DNA from: Spirochaetota bacterium
GTDB lineage: Bacteria > Spirochaetota > Spirochaetia > Treponematales > Rectinemataceae
Assembly (NCBI GenBank): GCA_029265615.1
Contig: JAJUIB010000003.1
Location: forward strand, 62,001 to 126,000
Length of the DNA stretch: 64,000 nt
Direction of reading: 5' to 3'
Below, piece after piece: positions 10,035 through 17,704 of this stretch (position 1 is the stretch's first letter; each line of letters starts with the position of its first letter). The notes below the pieces were generated by a model. That model did no database searches. It saw only the letters and a program-made list of their open reading frames with translations, and had not been told where the DNA came from. The position numbers were made by a program, and so were the translations under genes.

Positions 10035-11090
10035 ATGGCGCGGAAGAACCTTCTCAAGGGTTTCAAGAGGCCGAAGGGCATCACCTACGAGCAGAACGAG
10101 TCCGGGCAGGACTACGGAAAGTTCATCGCTTATCCCTTCGAGCCCGGCTACGGCACGACCGTCGGCAACACGCTGCGCCGAATCCTCCTCTCTTCGATCC
10201 AGGGCTACGCCGTGACGGCCGTCCGTATCGTGCGCTACGATGCGGACGGCGCGCAGCACATCGTCACGAGCGAGTTCGAGACCATCCCGGGGGTTGTTGA
10301 GGACACCATCGAGGTGCTCAACAACCTCAAGCAGCTCCGCCTGCGGCTCCCCAATGATGAGGAGCAGGCCACCTTCCTCTACGAGTTCAAGGGTCCCCTC
10401 GAACTCGACGGAGCGGCCTTCGGGAAGGACAAGCCGGTCGAAATACTCAACCCCGGCCTCAAGATCGCGACCCTCATGGACGATGCGAAGCTTGACATCG
10501 AGATTCAGGTGGATCTTGGCCGCGGCTACGTCCCCTCCGAGGTCAACGAGAAGTACGTCGAAGTCGTGGGGACCATCCCCATGGACGCGATCTTCTCGCC
10601 GGTCAAAAAGGTGAAGTACTCGGTTGAACCAACGCGCGTCGGCCAGCGCTCGGACTACGACAAGCTCGTGCTCGAGATCTGGACAGACGGGACGGTGCGG
10701 CCCGAGGATGCCCTCGCCGAGGCGGCCAAGATCGCCAAGGACCACTTCGCGATTTTCGTCAATTTTGATGAGGGCGAGGCTGCCGGCGACGAGGAGAGCG
10801 ACGAGATCGAGGAGCGCGTGAGGCAGATACTCAATACGCCGGTCGAAGAGCTTGAGCTCTCCGTTCGGTCGTCGAATTGCCTCAAGAATGCGAACATCAA
10901 AACGATCGGCGATCTCACGAGGAAAACCGAGGACGATATCGCGAAGACGAGGAACTTCGGCAAGAAGTCGCTCCAGGAGATCAAGGACAAGCTCAAGGAG
11001 TGGAACCTCGCGCTCGGGATGACGGATTATTCCGCCCTCAGGAACTACCTCAAACTCTCCATGAAGAAGGAAGAGACCGATGAAGCATAA
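10035..11090 (+). CDS. rpoA: DNA-directed RNA polymerase subunit alpha
   Basis: Scaffold for RNA polymerase assembly and contact point for activators. 351 residues. The N-terminal dimerisation domain ([21 protein letters not shown], cut here; residues ~35-55) is joined by an acidic linker to the C-terminal domain. That domain keeps the [19 protein letters not shown] helix and [18 protein letters not shown] 10024-10029 spans the rpsD stop. Its last 11 nt overlap rplQ. Confidence 0.98.
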   Translation: MARKNLLKGFKRPKGITYEQNESGQDYGKFIAYPFEPGYGTTVGNTLRRILLSSIQGYAVTAVRIVRYDADGAQHIVTSEFETIPGVVEDTIEVLNNLKQLRLRLPNDEEQATFLYEFKGPLELDGAAFGKDKPVEILNPGLKIATLMDDAKLDIEIQVDLGRGYVPSEVNEKYVEVVGTIPMDAIFSPVKKVKYSVEPTRVGQRSDYDKLVLEIWTDGTVRPEDALAEAAKIAKDHFAIFVNFDEGEAAGDEESDEIEERVRQILNTPVEELELSVRSSNCLKNANIKTIGDLTRKTEDDIAKTRNFGKKSLQEIKDKLKEWNLALGMTDYSALRNYLKLSMKKEETDEA

Positions 11091-11511
11091 GATCGGATTC
11101 AACAAGCTGAACCGCGTCCCGGCGCACCGCAAGGCGCTCCTCCGCAATATGGCGACCGTGCTTTTTAAGCATGAGCGCATCGTCACCACGAAGGCGAAGG
11201 CGAAGGAAGTCCGCCGCGAGGCCGAGAAGATGATCACCCGCGCGAAGGAGGACTCGGTCCACAACCGCCGCGTGGTTGGCCGCAAGATTACCGACGAGGC
11301 GGTGCTCGCCAAGCTTTTCACGGACATCGGCCCTCGCTTTAAAGAGCGGAACGGCGGGTATACCCGCATCCTCAAGCTCGGCGAGCGCCAGCACGATGCG
11401 GCAGATATGGTCGTGCTCGAGCTCGTTGACCGCAAGGACGATGGCAAGAAGGCCAAGCGCGAGGAGCGCAAGGCCGAGAAGAAGGCCAAGAAGGCCGAAA
11501 AGGCCGAGTAA
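11080..11511 (+). CDS. rplQ: 50S ribosomal protein L17
   Basis: Large-subunit protein near the tunnel exit. 143 residues, starting [23 protein letters not shown]. The start codon lies inside the end of rpoA (11-nt overlap), which suggests coupled translation. After about residue 115 there is a low-complexity Lys/Ala/Glu tail absent from short L17 proteins. It is followed by a small zinc-ribbon gene and the operon terminator. Confidence 0.97.
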   Translation: MKHKIGFNKLNRVPAHRKALLRNMATVLFKHERIVTTKAKAKEVRREAEKMITRAKEDSVHNRRVVGRKITDEAVLAKLFTDIGPRFKERNGGYTRILKLGERQHDAADMVVLELVDRKDDGKKAKREERKAEKKAKKAEKAE

Positions 11512-11533
11512 AGGCCCTCGCAAGGAGAAAAGT

Positions 11534-11704
11534 ATGTCCAAGGCTCATCGCGGAAAGGGCCTTCGCGAGCTGTTCGCCCGCGGCAGGGGAACCTGCCCGG
11601 TCTGCAAGCGCGAAAACGTGAAGGTGATTTACGAGCAGGAAGTCGATGGCCAGAAGGCCAAGATCTGCAAGACCTGCAAGGCAACCCTCGCCAACAAGAA
11701 GTAG
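11534..11704 (+). CDS. Small basic zinc-ribbon protein of unknown function
   Basis: 56 residues, about a quarter Lys/Arg, with two cysteine pairs (CPVCKREN about residue 21 and CKTCK about residue 46) spaced like a zinc ribbon. The ATG at 11534 has AAGGAGA 8 nt upstream; longer in-frame starts within rplQ have no such support. It is the last gene before the ribosomal-operon terminator, so it is made with rplQ and rpoA. The size, charge and context suggest a ribosome-associated or RNA-binding protein, but I recognise no named family. Confidence 0.8.
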   Translation: MSKAHRGKGLRELFARGRGTCPVCKRENVKVIYEQEVDGQKAKICKTCKATLANKK

Positions 11705-11731
11705 CGCAAAGGCTTGTGCGCCAAGGTCGTG

Positions 11732-11768
11732 ACGGGGCTGCCCATACGGGGCAGCCCCGTTGCTTTTT
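11732..11768 (+). terminator. Rho-independent terminator of the ribosomal operon
   Basis: Perfect 12-bp GC-rich stem (ACGGGGCTGCCC with GGGCAGCCCCGT, loop ATACG, 11732-11760) followed by TGCTTTTT. It lies 28 nt after the zinc-ribbon gene and marks the end of the S10/spc/alpha cluster. Confidence 0.93.
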
Positions 11769-11832
11769 GCCTACGAACGACCGGCATGCGAGGGGCTCGC
11801 CTTCCACGCGGGGAATGGGATAAGCTTGTCCC

Positions 11833-12759
11833 ATGCGTGAAAAAGCCAATTCAGAACCCTGCGAGGCGCGGCGGCAATCTCGTCGCGGTACGCTTGCCGC
11901 GTTTGCCGCCTATGGCATGTGGGGGCTCTTCCCCCTGTACTGGAAGCGGCTTGTCGCTATCGACCCCGTCCAAATCCTCTGTCACCGCATTGTCTGGTCC
12001 GCCATCCTCACCTTCGGCATCCTTGCCGCGACGAGGGGCGGCCTTGAACGGCTTGTCGCACTTTTTCGTGACCGCCGCCGTTTTGCGGCAGCGGCGAGCG
12101 CGGCGCTTCTTGTGACGGCGAACTGGGGTATCTACATCTGGGCGGTGAATTCAGGCCGTGTCACCGAATCGAGCCTCGGGTATTATATCAATCCGCTCTT
12201 TTCGGTCGCACTCGGGGCGTTTGTTCTGCGCGAACGCCTTGATCGGGGCACAGCGCTTGCCGTCGGCGTCGCCGCCGCGGGGATCGGCGCGGCGGCGCTC
12301 ATGCTCGGCCGCTTGCCTTGGGTGTCGCTCCTCCTTGCGGGGACGTTCGCGTTTTACGGGCTAGCAAAGAAAAAAGCGGGCCTTGAGCCGGTCCTTGGAC
12401 TCGCGGCGGAGACGGGGATCGCGGCACCCTTTGCGCTCGCTTATCTCATTGTTGCGCATGCGGCGGGGCGAGGCGCCTTCGGCGTGCCTGCGAACGGCGG
12501 CGGAGCGGTCGAGACGGCGATGCTCGTTCTTGCGGGCACAGTGACCACCCTGCCGCTCCTCGCCTTCGCAGCCGCCGCGAATCGCATATCGCTCCAGCGC
12601 ATGGGCTTTATCCAGTACCTGTCGCCGACAGGGCAGCTTGCCCTGGGGGTTCTCGTGTATGGTGAGCGCCCCGCCCCAGGCCTTGTGGTCGCCTTTGGCG
12701 CGATGGCGCTCGCCATCGCGACCTATATTGCGACACGGCCGCGCGCTGGAGCTTCTTAA
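11833..12759 (+). CDS. rarD: RarD-type EamA/DMT permease
   Basis: Inner-membrane transporter of the drug/metabolite superfamily. 308 residues with about ten hydrophobic segments. The N-terminal AAYGMWGLFPLYWK, the HRIVWS motif, the TANWGIYIWAVNSGR segment, ESSLGYYINPL and the C-terminal RMGFIQYLSPTGQLALGVLVYGE match RarD closely rather than other EamA proteins. The substrate of RarD is not firmly known (chloramphenicol resistance in Pseudomonas). No clear SD. It converges with hutI. Confidence 0.9.
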   Translation: MREKANSEPCEARRQSRRGTLAAFAAYGMWGLFPLYWKRLVAIDPVQILCHRIVWSAILTFGILAATRGGLERLVALFRDRRRFAAAASAALLVTANWGIYIWAVNSGRVTESSLGYYINPLFSVALGAFVLRERLDRGTALAVGVAAAGIGAAALMLGRLPWVSLLLAGTFAFYGLAKKKAGLEPVLGLAAETGIAAPFALAYLIVAHAAGRGAFGVPANGGGAVETAMLVLAGTVTTLPLLAFAAAANRISLQRMGFIQYLSPTGQLALGVLVYGERPAPGLVVAFGAMALAIATYIATRPRAGAS

Positions 12760-12762
12760 AAA

Positions 12763-12805
12763 GGCGGGGCCGCCGCGTGCGACGCGGAGCGGCGACTTCC
12801 CCGCC
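12763..12805. terminator. Stem-loop between convergent rarD and hutI
   Basis: Outer arms GGCGGGG (12763-12769) and CCCCGCC (12799-12805) enclose a second GC-rich stem (CCGCG..CGCGG). It fills almost the whole 49-nt gap between two converging genes, so it probably acts as a two-way terminator; U-tracts are weak. Confidence 0.55.
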
Positions 12806-12808
12806 GCT

Positions 12809-14089
12809 TCAGGCTGCGGGGCCGTGAACGAGCCTGCCGCCCTTGACCACAGAGCGGACGATGTTCATTCCCGCGTGGTAGGCGAGGAAGCGATATGAGG
12901 GCGCTTCGAGAATGAGGAGGTCGCCTGCTTTCCCCGGCTCGAGCGATCCGATCCGATCCGCAAGGCCGAGGGACGCGGCGCCGCCCAAGGTGAGCGCGGT
13001 GAGCGTTTCCTCCATGCTGAGCTTGAGATAGAGCACCGCGATCGCGCATGCGAGCGGAATCGACTGACTGTAGCAGGAACCGGGGTTGAGATCGGAGGCG
13101 ATGGCGAGGGCGCAGCCTGCGTCGATCATGCCGCGGGCATCCGCATAGGGTTCCCGGAGCGTGAAGGCGGTGAGGGGAAGGCAGCCTGCGACCACCTGCG
13201 CCTGGGCCATACGGCCAATGTCCTCGGCGCTCGCCTTAAGAAGGTGGTCGGCGCTCGTTGCGCCGAGCTCCGCGGCAAGGCCAGCGCCCCCGATCCGTTC
13301 GATTTCATCGGCGTGGAGCTTGAGCCCCAAGCCGAGGCGCCGCGCCGCCTCGAGGTAGCGCCGCGAGTCTGCAAGCTCGAAAATGCCCTTCTCGCAGAAA
13401 ATGTCGGCAAAGCGCGCAAGCCGCTGTTCTGCGACGGCGGGGAGGACTTCGGCGATTACGAAATCGATGTAGGCCGAAGGGCGCCCCGCGTATTCGGCAG
13501 GGATCGAGTGGGGGCCGAGAAAGGTCGGCACGATGGTGACGGGTTGGCGAGCAGCTAGCTCGCGCATCACCTCAAGCTGGCGGAGCTCTGTCTCAAGATC
13601 GAGGCCGTAGCCGGACTTTCCCTCGACCGTGGTGACGCCCAGGCTGAGCATGGCCGCAAGGCGGGCAGCGCCGAGGGAAATGAGGTCGTCTTTCGTCGCG
13701 GCGCGGGTCGCCGCAACGCTCCGCGCGATGCCGCCGCCACGTCTATGTATTTCCATGTAGGGCAGGCCCGCCGCCTTCCAGAGAAATTCATCATCCCGAT
13801 AGCCTGCGAAGACGAAATGCGTGTGCGAATCGACAAAGCCGGGGACGACGGCGCGGCCGCCCGCATCGATGTGCACGAGCCCAGGCCCCGCGGCCGCGCG
13901 TTCTGCGGCGATGCGGGGCTCGTCGAGTCCCGCATCGGGGCCGGCGTAGACAATCGTGCCGTCGCGGATAAGCACCGCGGCATCCTTGGTCACGGCGACG
14001 CGGTTCATCGCCGCCTTTCCGGCAGGCGGGCAGAAGCCAAGCGGAGTTGCGAGTTCGCCGATGTTTGTGATGAGGATGTCGTTAGCCAT
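12809..14089 (-). CDS. hutI: Imidazolonepropionase
   Basis: Hydrolyses imidazolone-5-propionate to N-formimino-glutamate, the third step of histidine breakdown, in the cytoplasm. 426 residues of the amidohydrolase fold. Metal and substrate signatures seen are DSHTHFVFAGYRDDEF (residues ~83-98), the LHADE motif near 255, SADHL near 278 and SDLNPGS near 328. The start ATG at 14089 has AGAGG upstream. It is the last gene of the minus-strand hut block, 30 nt after the PEPCK-like gene, so likely co-transcribed. No formimidoylglutamate hydrolase or formiminotransferase is present in the window. Confidence 0.95.
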   Translation of the reverse strand: MANDILITNIGELATPLGFCPPAGKAAMNRVAVTKDAAVLIRDGTIVYAGPDAGLDEPRIAAERAAAGPGLVHIDAGGRAVVPGFVDSHTHFVFAGYRDDEFLWKAAGLPYMEIHRRGGGIARSVAATRAATKDDLISLGAARLAAMLSLGVTTVEGKSGYGLDLETELRQLEVMRELAARQPVTIVPTFLGPHSIPAEYAGRPSAYIDFVIAEVLPAVAEQRLARFADIFCEKGIFELADSRRYLEAARRLGLGLKLHADEIERIGGAGLAAELGATSADHLLKASAEDIGRMAQAQVVAGCLPLTAFTLREPYADARGMIDAGCALAIASDLNPGSCYSQSIPLACAIAVLYLKLSMEETLTALTLGGAASLGLADRIGSLEPGKAGDLLILEAPSYRFLAYHAGMNIVRSVVKGGRLVHGPAA

Positions 14090-14119
14090 GCATGCCTCTT
14101 TCGTCCCCGTACGGCGGGG

Positions 14120-17100
14120 TTATTTCCTGAAGAGCGGATCGAGCCCGATGGAGCCCTTGATGCCCTCGAGGTAGCTTTTGGTGCGCAATAGCTCGCGTCG
14201 CTCGTCGACCCGGCCGAGTTCCGCCTTGGCTCGCCGAACGACGAGGCTGTCCGCCTCGCCTCGTTCCCCGATAAACCGGGAAAGATAGGCCGCTGACTTC
14301 GCAAGGTAGTCGAGTTCGCGGTCACGATAGCGCTCGAGCCGCTCGTGGTACCAGTCCGAGGCGAGCACATAGTCGCGCTCGAAGAGCCTCCGGATGTCGG
14401 GGTGGTTTGCGTCCTTCCCCTCGTAGGAGCCCTCTGCCATGATGTAGAGGATCGCCTTGAGCGGCGGTATGGCCGCCTCGACCGACCCATCCGCGAGGTA
14501 GTCGCGCGCGACTTTTGCCTGCGCCTCCGCGATGTTGAGGACGCCGTCGACAAAGTCCTGCATGGACTGGAGTTCGGGACGGAGGATATCCTCGGTGAAC
14601 ACCGCGGCAGGCGTGTCGAAGATGCGCCCGAGGTAGGTCGCGGCAAAGAGCGGCGTGATGCGCCAGCCGAGGCGGCTTGCGGGGATGCGGCGCCCCTCGT
14701 AGTCGAAATCCTCGACGCGTTCAAGGTAGCCACGCGCCTTCATGAACTCAGGGTCGCGTTCTTCGGGCTCGAGCCGCGACCACAGTTCGGGCACGAGGAG
14801 GGAGATGTCATGCTCGACTTTGTAGTTCCGGCCGATATAGCCTGCCGCCGTGGAAAAGCCGGCATAGCCTGAGAGGATGAAGGAGAGAAGGGCGTTGTTG
14901 AGGTCCGTCGTCGGCACCAGGGCGTTGAAAGGGCCTTTGGTGAGCGCGCCCTCGGAGCCGGCGCCTGTGGTCGAGGGGCTCTTGCCGGTGAGCGAGCAGA
15001 CAAAGTCCATGAAGAGCTCGGGAAGGTCCTGATAGTGGATGGGGCCGTAGACCGCGAGAGGGCGGATGCCCTCTTCTGCGGGGTTGTTGCGGCGCCCGGG
15101 AAGCGTTGCGCCTACAGGCTGGTGCAGGGGCCGGTCTGCGGGGACGCGGCGGTAGAGGCGGGGCCCTAAGTCCGCAAGGTAGCGGCCGAGGGGATTCACA
15201 TAGGTCGGATCGAGCTGGAGATAGCGTGGATTCTTCGTCGGTGCGCCGTCGACGATGCGGAGCTTGTCGGAAGCGACAAACCACTCGTAGCCATCGTCCG
15301 TCTCCACCTCCTCGATGAACTGGCGCATCGGCTCGGTGTACTCAGAAAAACTCACCGTTTTTTCGATCATTGCCGCGGCGGCGGAGCGGGGGAGGGGCTC
15401 GAAGTTCGAGATGAAGTTGTCGCGGCGGGAGAGGTCCTTTTCCGCCTGTTTGTCATAGCCGCGGACAACCGCGTCATCTGGACGCTGGAAAAAGCGCGCT
15501 TCGACGTTTTTGCAGAATTTGAGGCTACCGTGGCGTTCGGTCCAGGCGGGGAGGTCTCGAAGCCGCGATGTGGGCACGACGACACTCGCGGTGATGTCGT
15601 CCTCCCATTGGAGCTTTTCAGCGGGCATGAAATCCTGTCTGAGTTTGAAGGTGCGGTTCATTTTGGCCGCATCGCGGCCGACTCGCAGGTATGACCCGAG
15701 GACGGGCCGTCCTTCGAACTTGAGGATGTTGCCCGTCGTGCCGTTGACTGCGTCGACGGTGAATTTGGACATCCAGTCATCGCCCCACTCGGGCTTGTAG
15801 AAGCGCTTGACGAGGAAGACGAGGGCCTTTATGCGTTCGGGTATGGATTTGAGCCATGCGTTGTATTCGTCGGTGTAGAGTGGGGAAGGGGTGAGTAGCT
15901 TGATGACCGACCCGAGTGAACGCTTGGAGGAGAGAATGCTCCGCGATGCATCGCCGTGGTTTTCTTTGGGATCCTTGAAGCGGTCGCCGTAGTTCCGCTC
16001 GATGATCGCGCGAACCGCGGCGCGGTCCGCCTCGTAGTCGCCGATGATGATGGGCGAAAAACTGATCGCGTCGGAGATGGACTTCGCGATTTCCGATTTG
16101 CCGCCGCCTGAGACAGTACAGGGTTTGTGGCAGAGGAGCCCTTCCGCCGCCGTGCCGACGAGGCGCCAGGCCCCTGAAGTCGGGTGGCGCTCCATGCGGA
16201 CGCGGTAGCCGGTTGGGTGGACGTAGATTTCGCCGGGAAGCACGCGAAGGCTCCGTTCGGCGCCCTCCCAGGTCCAGCGCGCAACCTGGTCTTCGAGCGA
16301 AATTACCGCGTCTTCGGGCAGGTATACGATTTCCGGGAAGGTCTTGTCGACTGCATAGCCTTCGGGATGGAATTCGACGCGGTCACGCATGAGTTCGAGG
16401 ACCCCGTCCAGGCTGTGGCCGCGGCTTTTCAGGTTGGTGTCGGGAACAAAGCGGGTGCCAAGGTTGTAGGAAGGGAAGACGAGGGCGCCGCCTGCGTGTT
16501 CCTCCTCGGCGAGGCCGAGGAGGTTCGCGGAATAGGACATCATCGTTTTTACTTCTTTTTTCGAATAGCCGAAGTAGTTGTCCGCGATGATTGTCACGAT
16601 GACGCCGCGCTCGTCGCGTGCGCTCACCTTGAAGGCCTTGCCGCCGTTGTAGAGCTCGGCCTCGTCTTTCCAGCACATGCCGTCGCGGCGCTGCCGCTCG
16701 GTCGCATCCTCCCAGCGGGGGAGCCCGAGGTCCTTTTTTCGCAGTTTGACGAGGTGCGTGGCAAGGATAATGCATCCGGTTGTGCCCGACCAGCGCAAGG
16801 GATCGAGCGCGGCGTCATTTTCCGCGACATAGGGATCGCCTGAGTTGCCGAAGATGGATTCGACGAAATCGAGGTTGGCGACGAGCGAGGCGGGGGCGAA
16901 AAAGCGAAGTTCCATGGAGCGCTCTTCCGTGAAGCCAGGCACCTCGGGACGGACAGGCGGCCTGAGAAGGAGAGAGACGAAGCACCGGGCCTTCTTTTCC
17001 TCGCGCGCGGTAAAGGGCAGTTCCAGGAGCTCAGGCGGAGGGTTTACCGCGGCTTCGAGGAGGCGGGCAAAGGCGAGGCGCGGGACTTCCTTTTTGTCGA

Positions 17101-17572
17101 GGGGGACGGGGAGGCCGCCCTCTGCGATGTGGAAGACACCTTCCGTCGTGCGTCGGTCGCTCGTCGGATTGTGAAGCACCCCGTTTCGTATCCGATATGA
17201 GGTGAGCGTCGGCGAGACGTGCTTGTGGGCATCGGGCGGCAGAGAGAGTTCGCGGGCCATGCCGTAACGGTCGAGGACGAGGGTGTCCGAGGGGAGCTTG
17301 GGGAGCGATCCAAGGCCGAGGCCTCCAAGATAGGAATCGAGAAAATCCTGGATGCGGCGGTCGGCGGGAGGAAGGTAGCCCGCAAGGAGGCGGTTCTTTT
17401 CGCGGACATTCTCGAGCATGTCGCTTGCAAGTTCGACGAAAGCGGTGCCCTCGCGGCCGTAGACGGGCAGGCCCAAGGCGGCGAGTTTGATGTTGATGTA
17501 GGCGATAAGACGGCCCCGCTCCTGGGGCGAGAGGCGGTTCAAATGGAGTCCGAAATCGCGCTTTACGGGCAT
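14120..17572 (-). CDS. Diphosphate-dependent (PPi-type) phosphoenolpyruvate carboxykinase
   Basis: Very long soluble protein, 1150 residues from the ATG at 17572, which has GGAGG 6 nt upstream; an in-frame start 18 codons earlier has no such support. I recognise the family as PPi-type PEPCK (Entamoeba, Propionibacterium), about 1100-1150 residues, which interconverts PEP + CO2 + PPi with oxaloacetate + Pi. Family-like blocks seen are GIFHIAEGG-type residues near 165, ATERQRRDGMCWKDE near 300 and IADNYFGYSKKEVKT near 335. CHKPCTVSGGGKSEIAKS near 490 is the probable phosphate-binding loop, with TGKSPSTTGAGSEGALTKG near 865. No frameshift is seen. It lies between hutU and hutI; an unrelated long hypothetical protein is the main alternative. 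Confidence 0.75.
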   Translation of the reverse strand: MPVKRDFGLHLNRLSPQERGRLIAYINIKLAALGLPVYGREGTAFVELASDMLENVREKNRLLAGYLPPADRRIQDFLDSYLGGLGLGSLPKLPSDTLVLDRYGMARELSLPPDAHKHVSPTLTSYRIRNGVLHNPTSDRRTTEGVFHIAEGGLPVPLDKKEVPRLAFARLLEAAVNPPPELLELPFTAREEKKARCFVSLLLRPPVRPEVPGFTEERSMELRFFAPASLVANLDFVESIFGNSGDPYVAENDAALDPLRWSGTTGCIILATHLVKLRKKDLGLPRWEDATERQRRDGMCWKDEAELYNGGKAFKVSARDERGVIVTIIADNYFGYSKKEVKTMMSYSANLLGLAEEEHAGGALVFPSYNLGTRFVPDTNLKSRGHSLDGVLELMRDRVEFHPEGYAVDKTFPEIVYLPEDAVISLEDQVARWTWEGAERSLRVLPGEIYVHPTGYRVRMERHPTSGAWRLVGTAAEGLLCHKPCTVSGGGKSEIAKSISDAISFSPIIIGDYEADRAAVRAIIERNYGDRFKDPKENHGDASRSILSSKRSLGSVIKLLTPSPLYTDEYNAWLKSIPERIKALVFLVKRFYKPEWGDDWMSKFTVDAVNGTTGNILKFEGRPVLGSYLRVGRDAAKMNRTFKLRQDFMPAEKLQWEDDITASVVVPTSRLRDLPAWTERHGSLKFCKNVEARFFQRPDDAVVRGYDKQAEKDLSRRDNFISNFEPLPRSAAAAMIEKTVSFSEYTEPMRQFIEEVETDDGYEWFVASDKLRIVDGAPTKNPRYLQLDPTYVNPLGRYLADLGPRLYRRVPADRPLHQPVGATLPGRRNNPAEEGIRPLAVYGPIHYQDLPELFMDFVCSLTGKSPSTTGAGSEGALTKGPFNALVPTTDLNNALLSFILSGYAGFSTAAGYIGRNYKVEHDISLLVPELWSRLEPEERDPEFMKARGYLERVEDFDYEGRRIPASRLGWRITPLFAATYLGRIFDTPAAVFTEDILRPELQSMQDFVDGVLNIAEAQAKVARDYLADGSVEAAIPPLKAILYIMAEGSYEGKDANHPDIRRLFERDYVLASDWYHERLERYRDRELDYLAKSAAYLSRFIGERGEADSLVVRRAKAELGRVDERRELLRTKSYLEGIKGSIGLDPLFRK

Positions 17573-17587
17573 GGAATCCTCCGCGGC

Positions 17588-17610
17588 ATATGCTAGTAAA
17601 GATAGCATAT
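17588..17610. promoter_or_regulatory. Perfect 8-bp inverted repeat upstream of the PEPCK gene
   Basis: ATATGCTA (17588-17595) and TAGCATAT (17603-17610) are exact reverse complements separated by 7 nt, 15 nt before the start codon. The AT-rich repeat stands out from its GC-rich setting and also contains -10-like hexamers on the minus strand. It looks like an operator, but no partner regulator is known. Confidence 0.5.
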
Positions 17611-17646
17611 ACGCGCAGCGGCTCATTGTTCCAGGGGGCGGAAGGC

Positions 17647-17678
17647 GCTACCGCGCTCCCCTAAGGGGGCGCGGTAGC
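17647..17678 (-). terminator. Strong hairpin after hutU
   Basis: 14-bp stem with one bulged T (GCTACCGCGC-CCCC with GGGGGCGCGGTAGC, loop TAA), 27 nt after the hutU stop. No U-tract follows on the minus strand, so it may be an mRNA 3' stabiliser or partial terminator that reduces read-through into the PEPCK and hutI genes. Confidence 0.6.
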
Positions 17679-17704
17679 TACCGGCCTGCGTTGGTGCCGA
17701 CCGT

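Noticed and set aside
9303-11849. 848-codon open frame antisense to rpsK-rplQ
   Set aside because: Lies opposite certain ribosomal genes, has no domain signature or SD, and arises from GC-rich codon bias.
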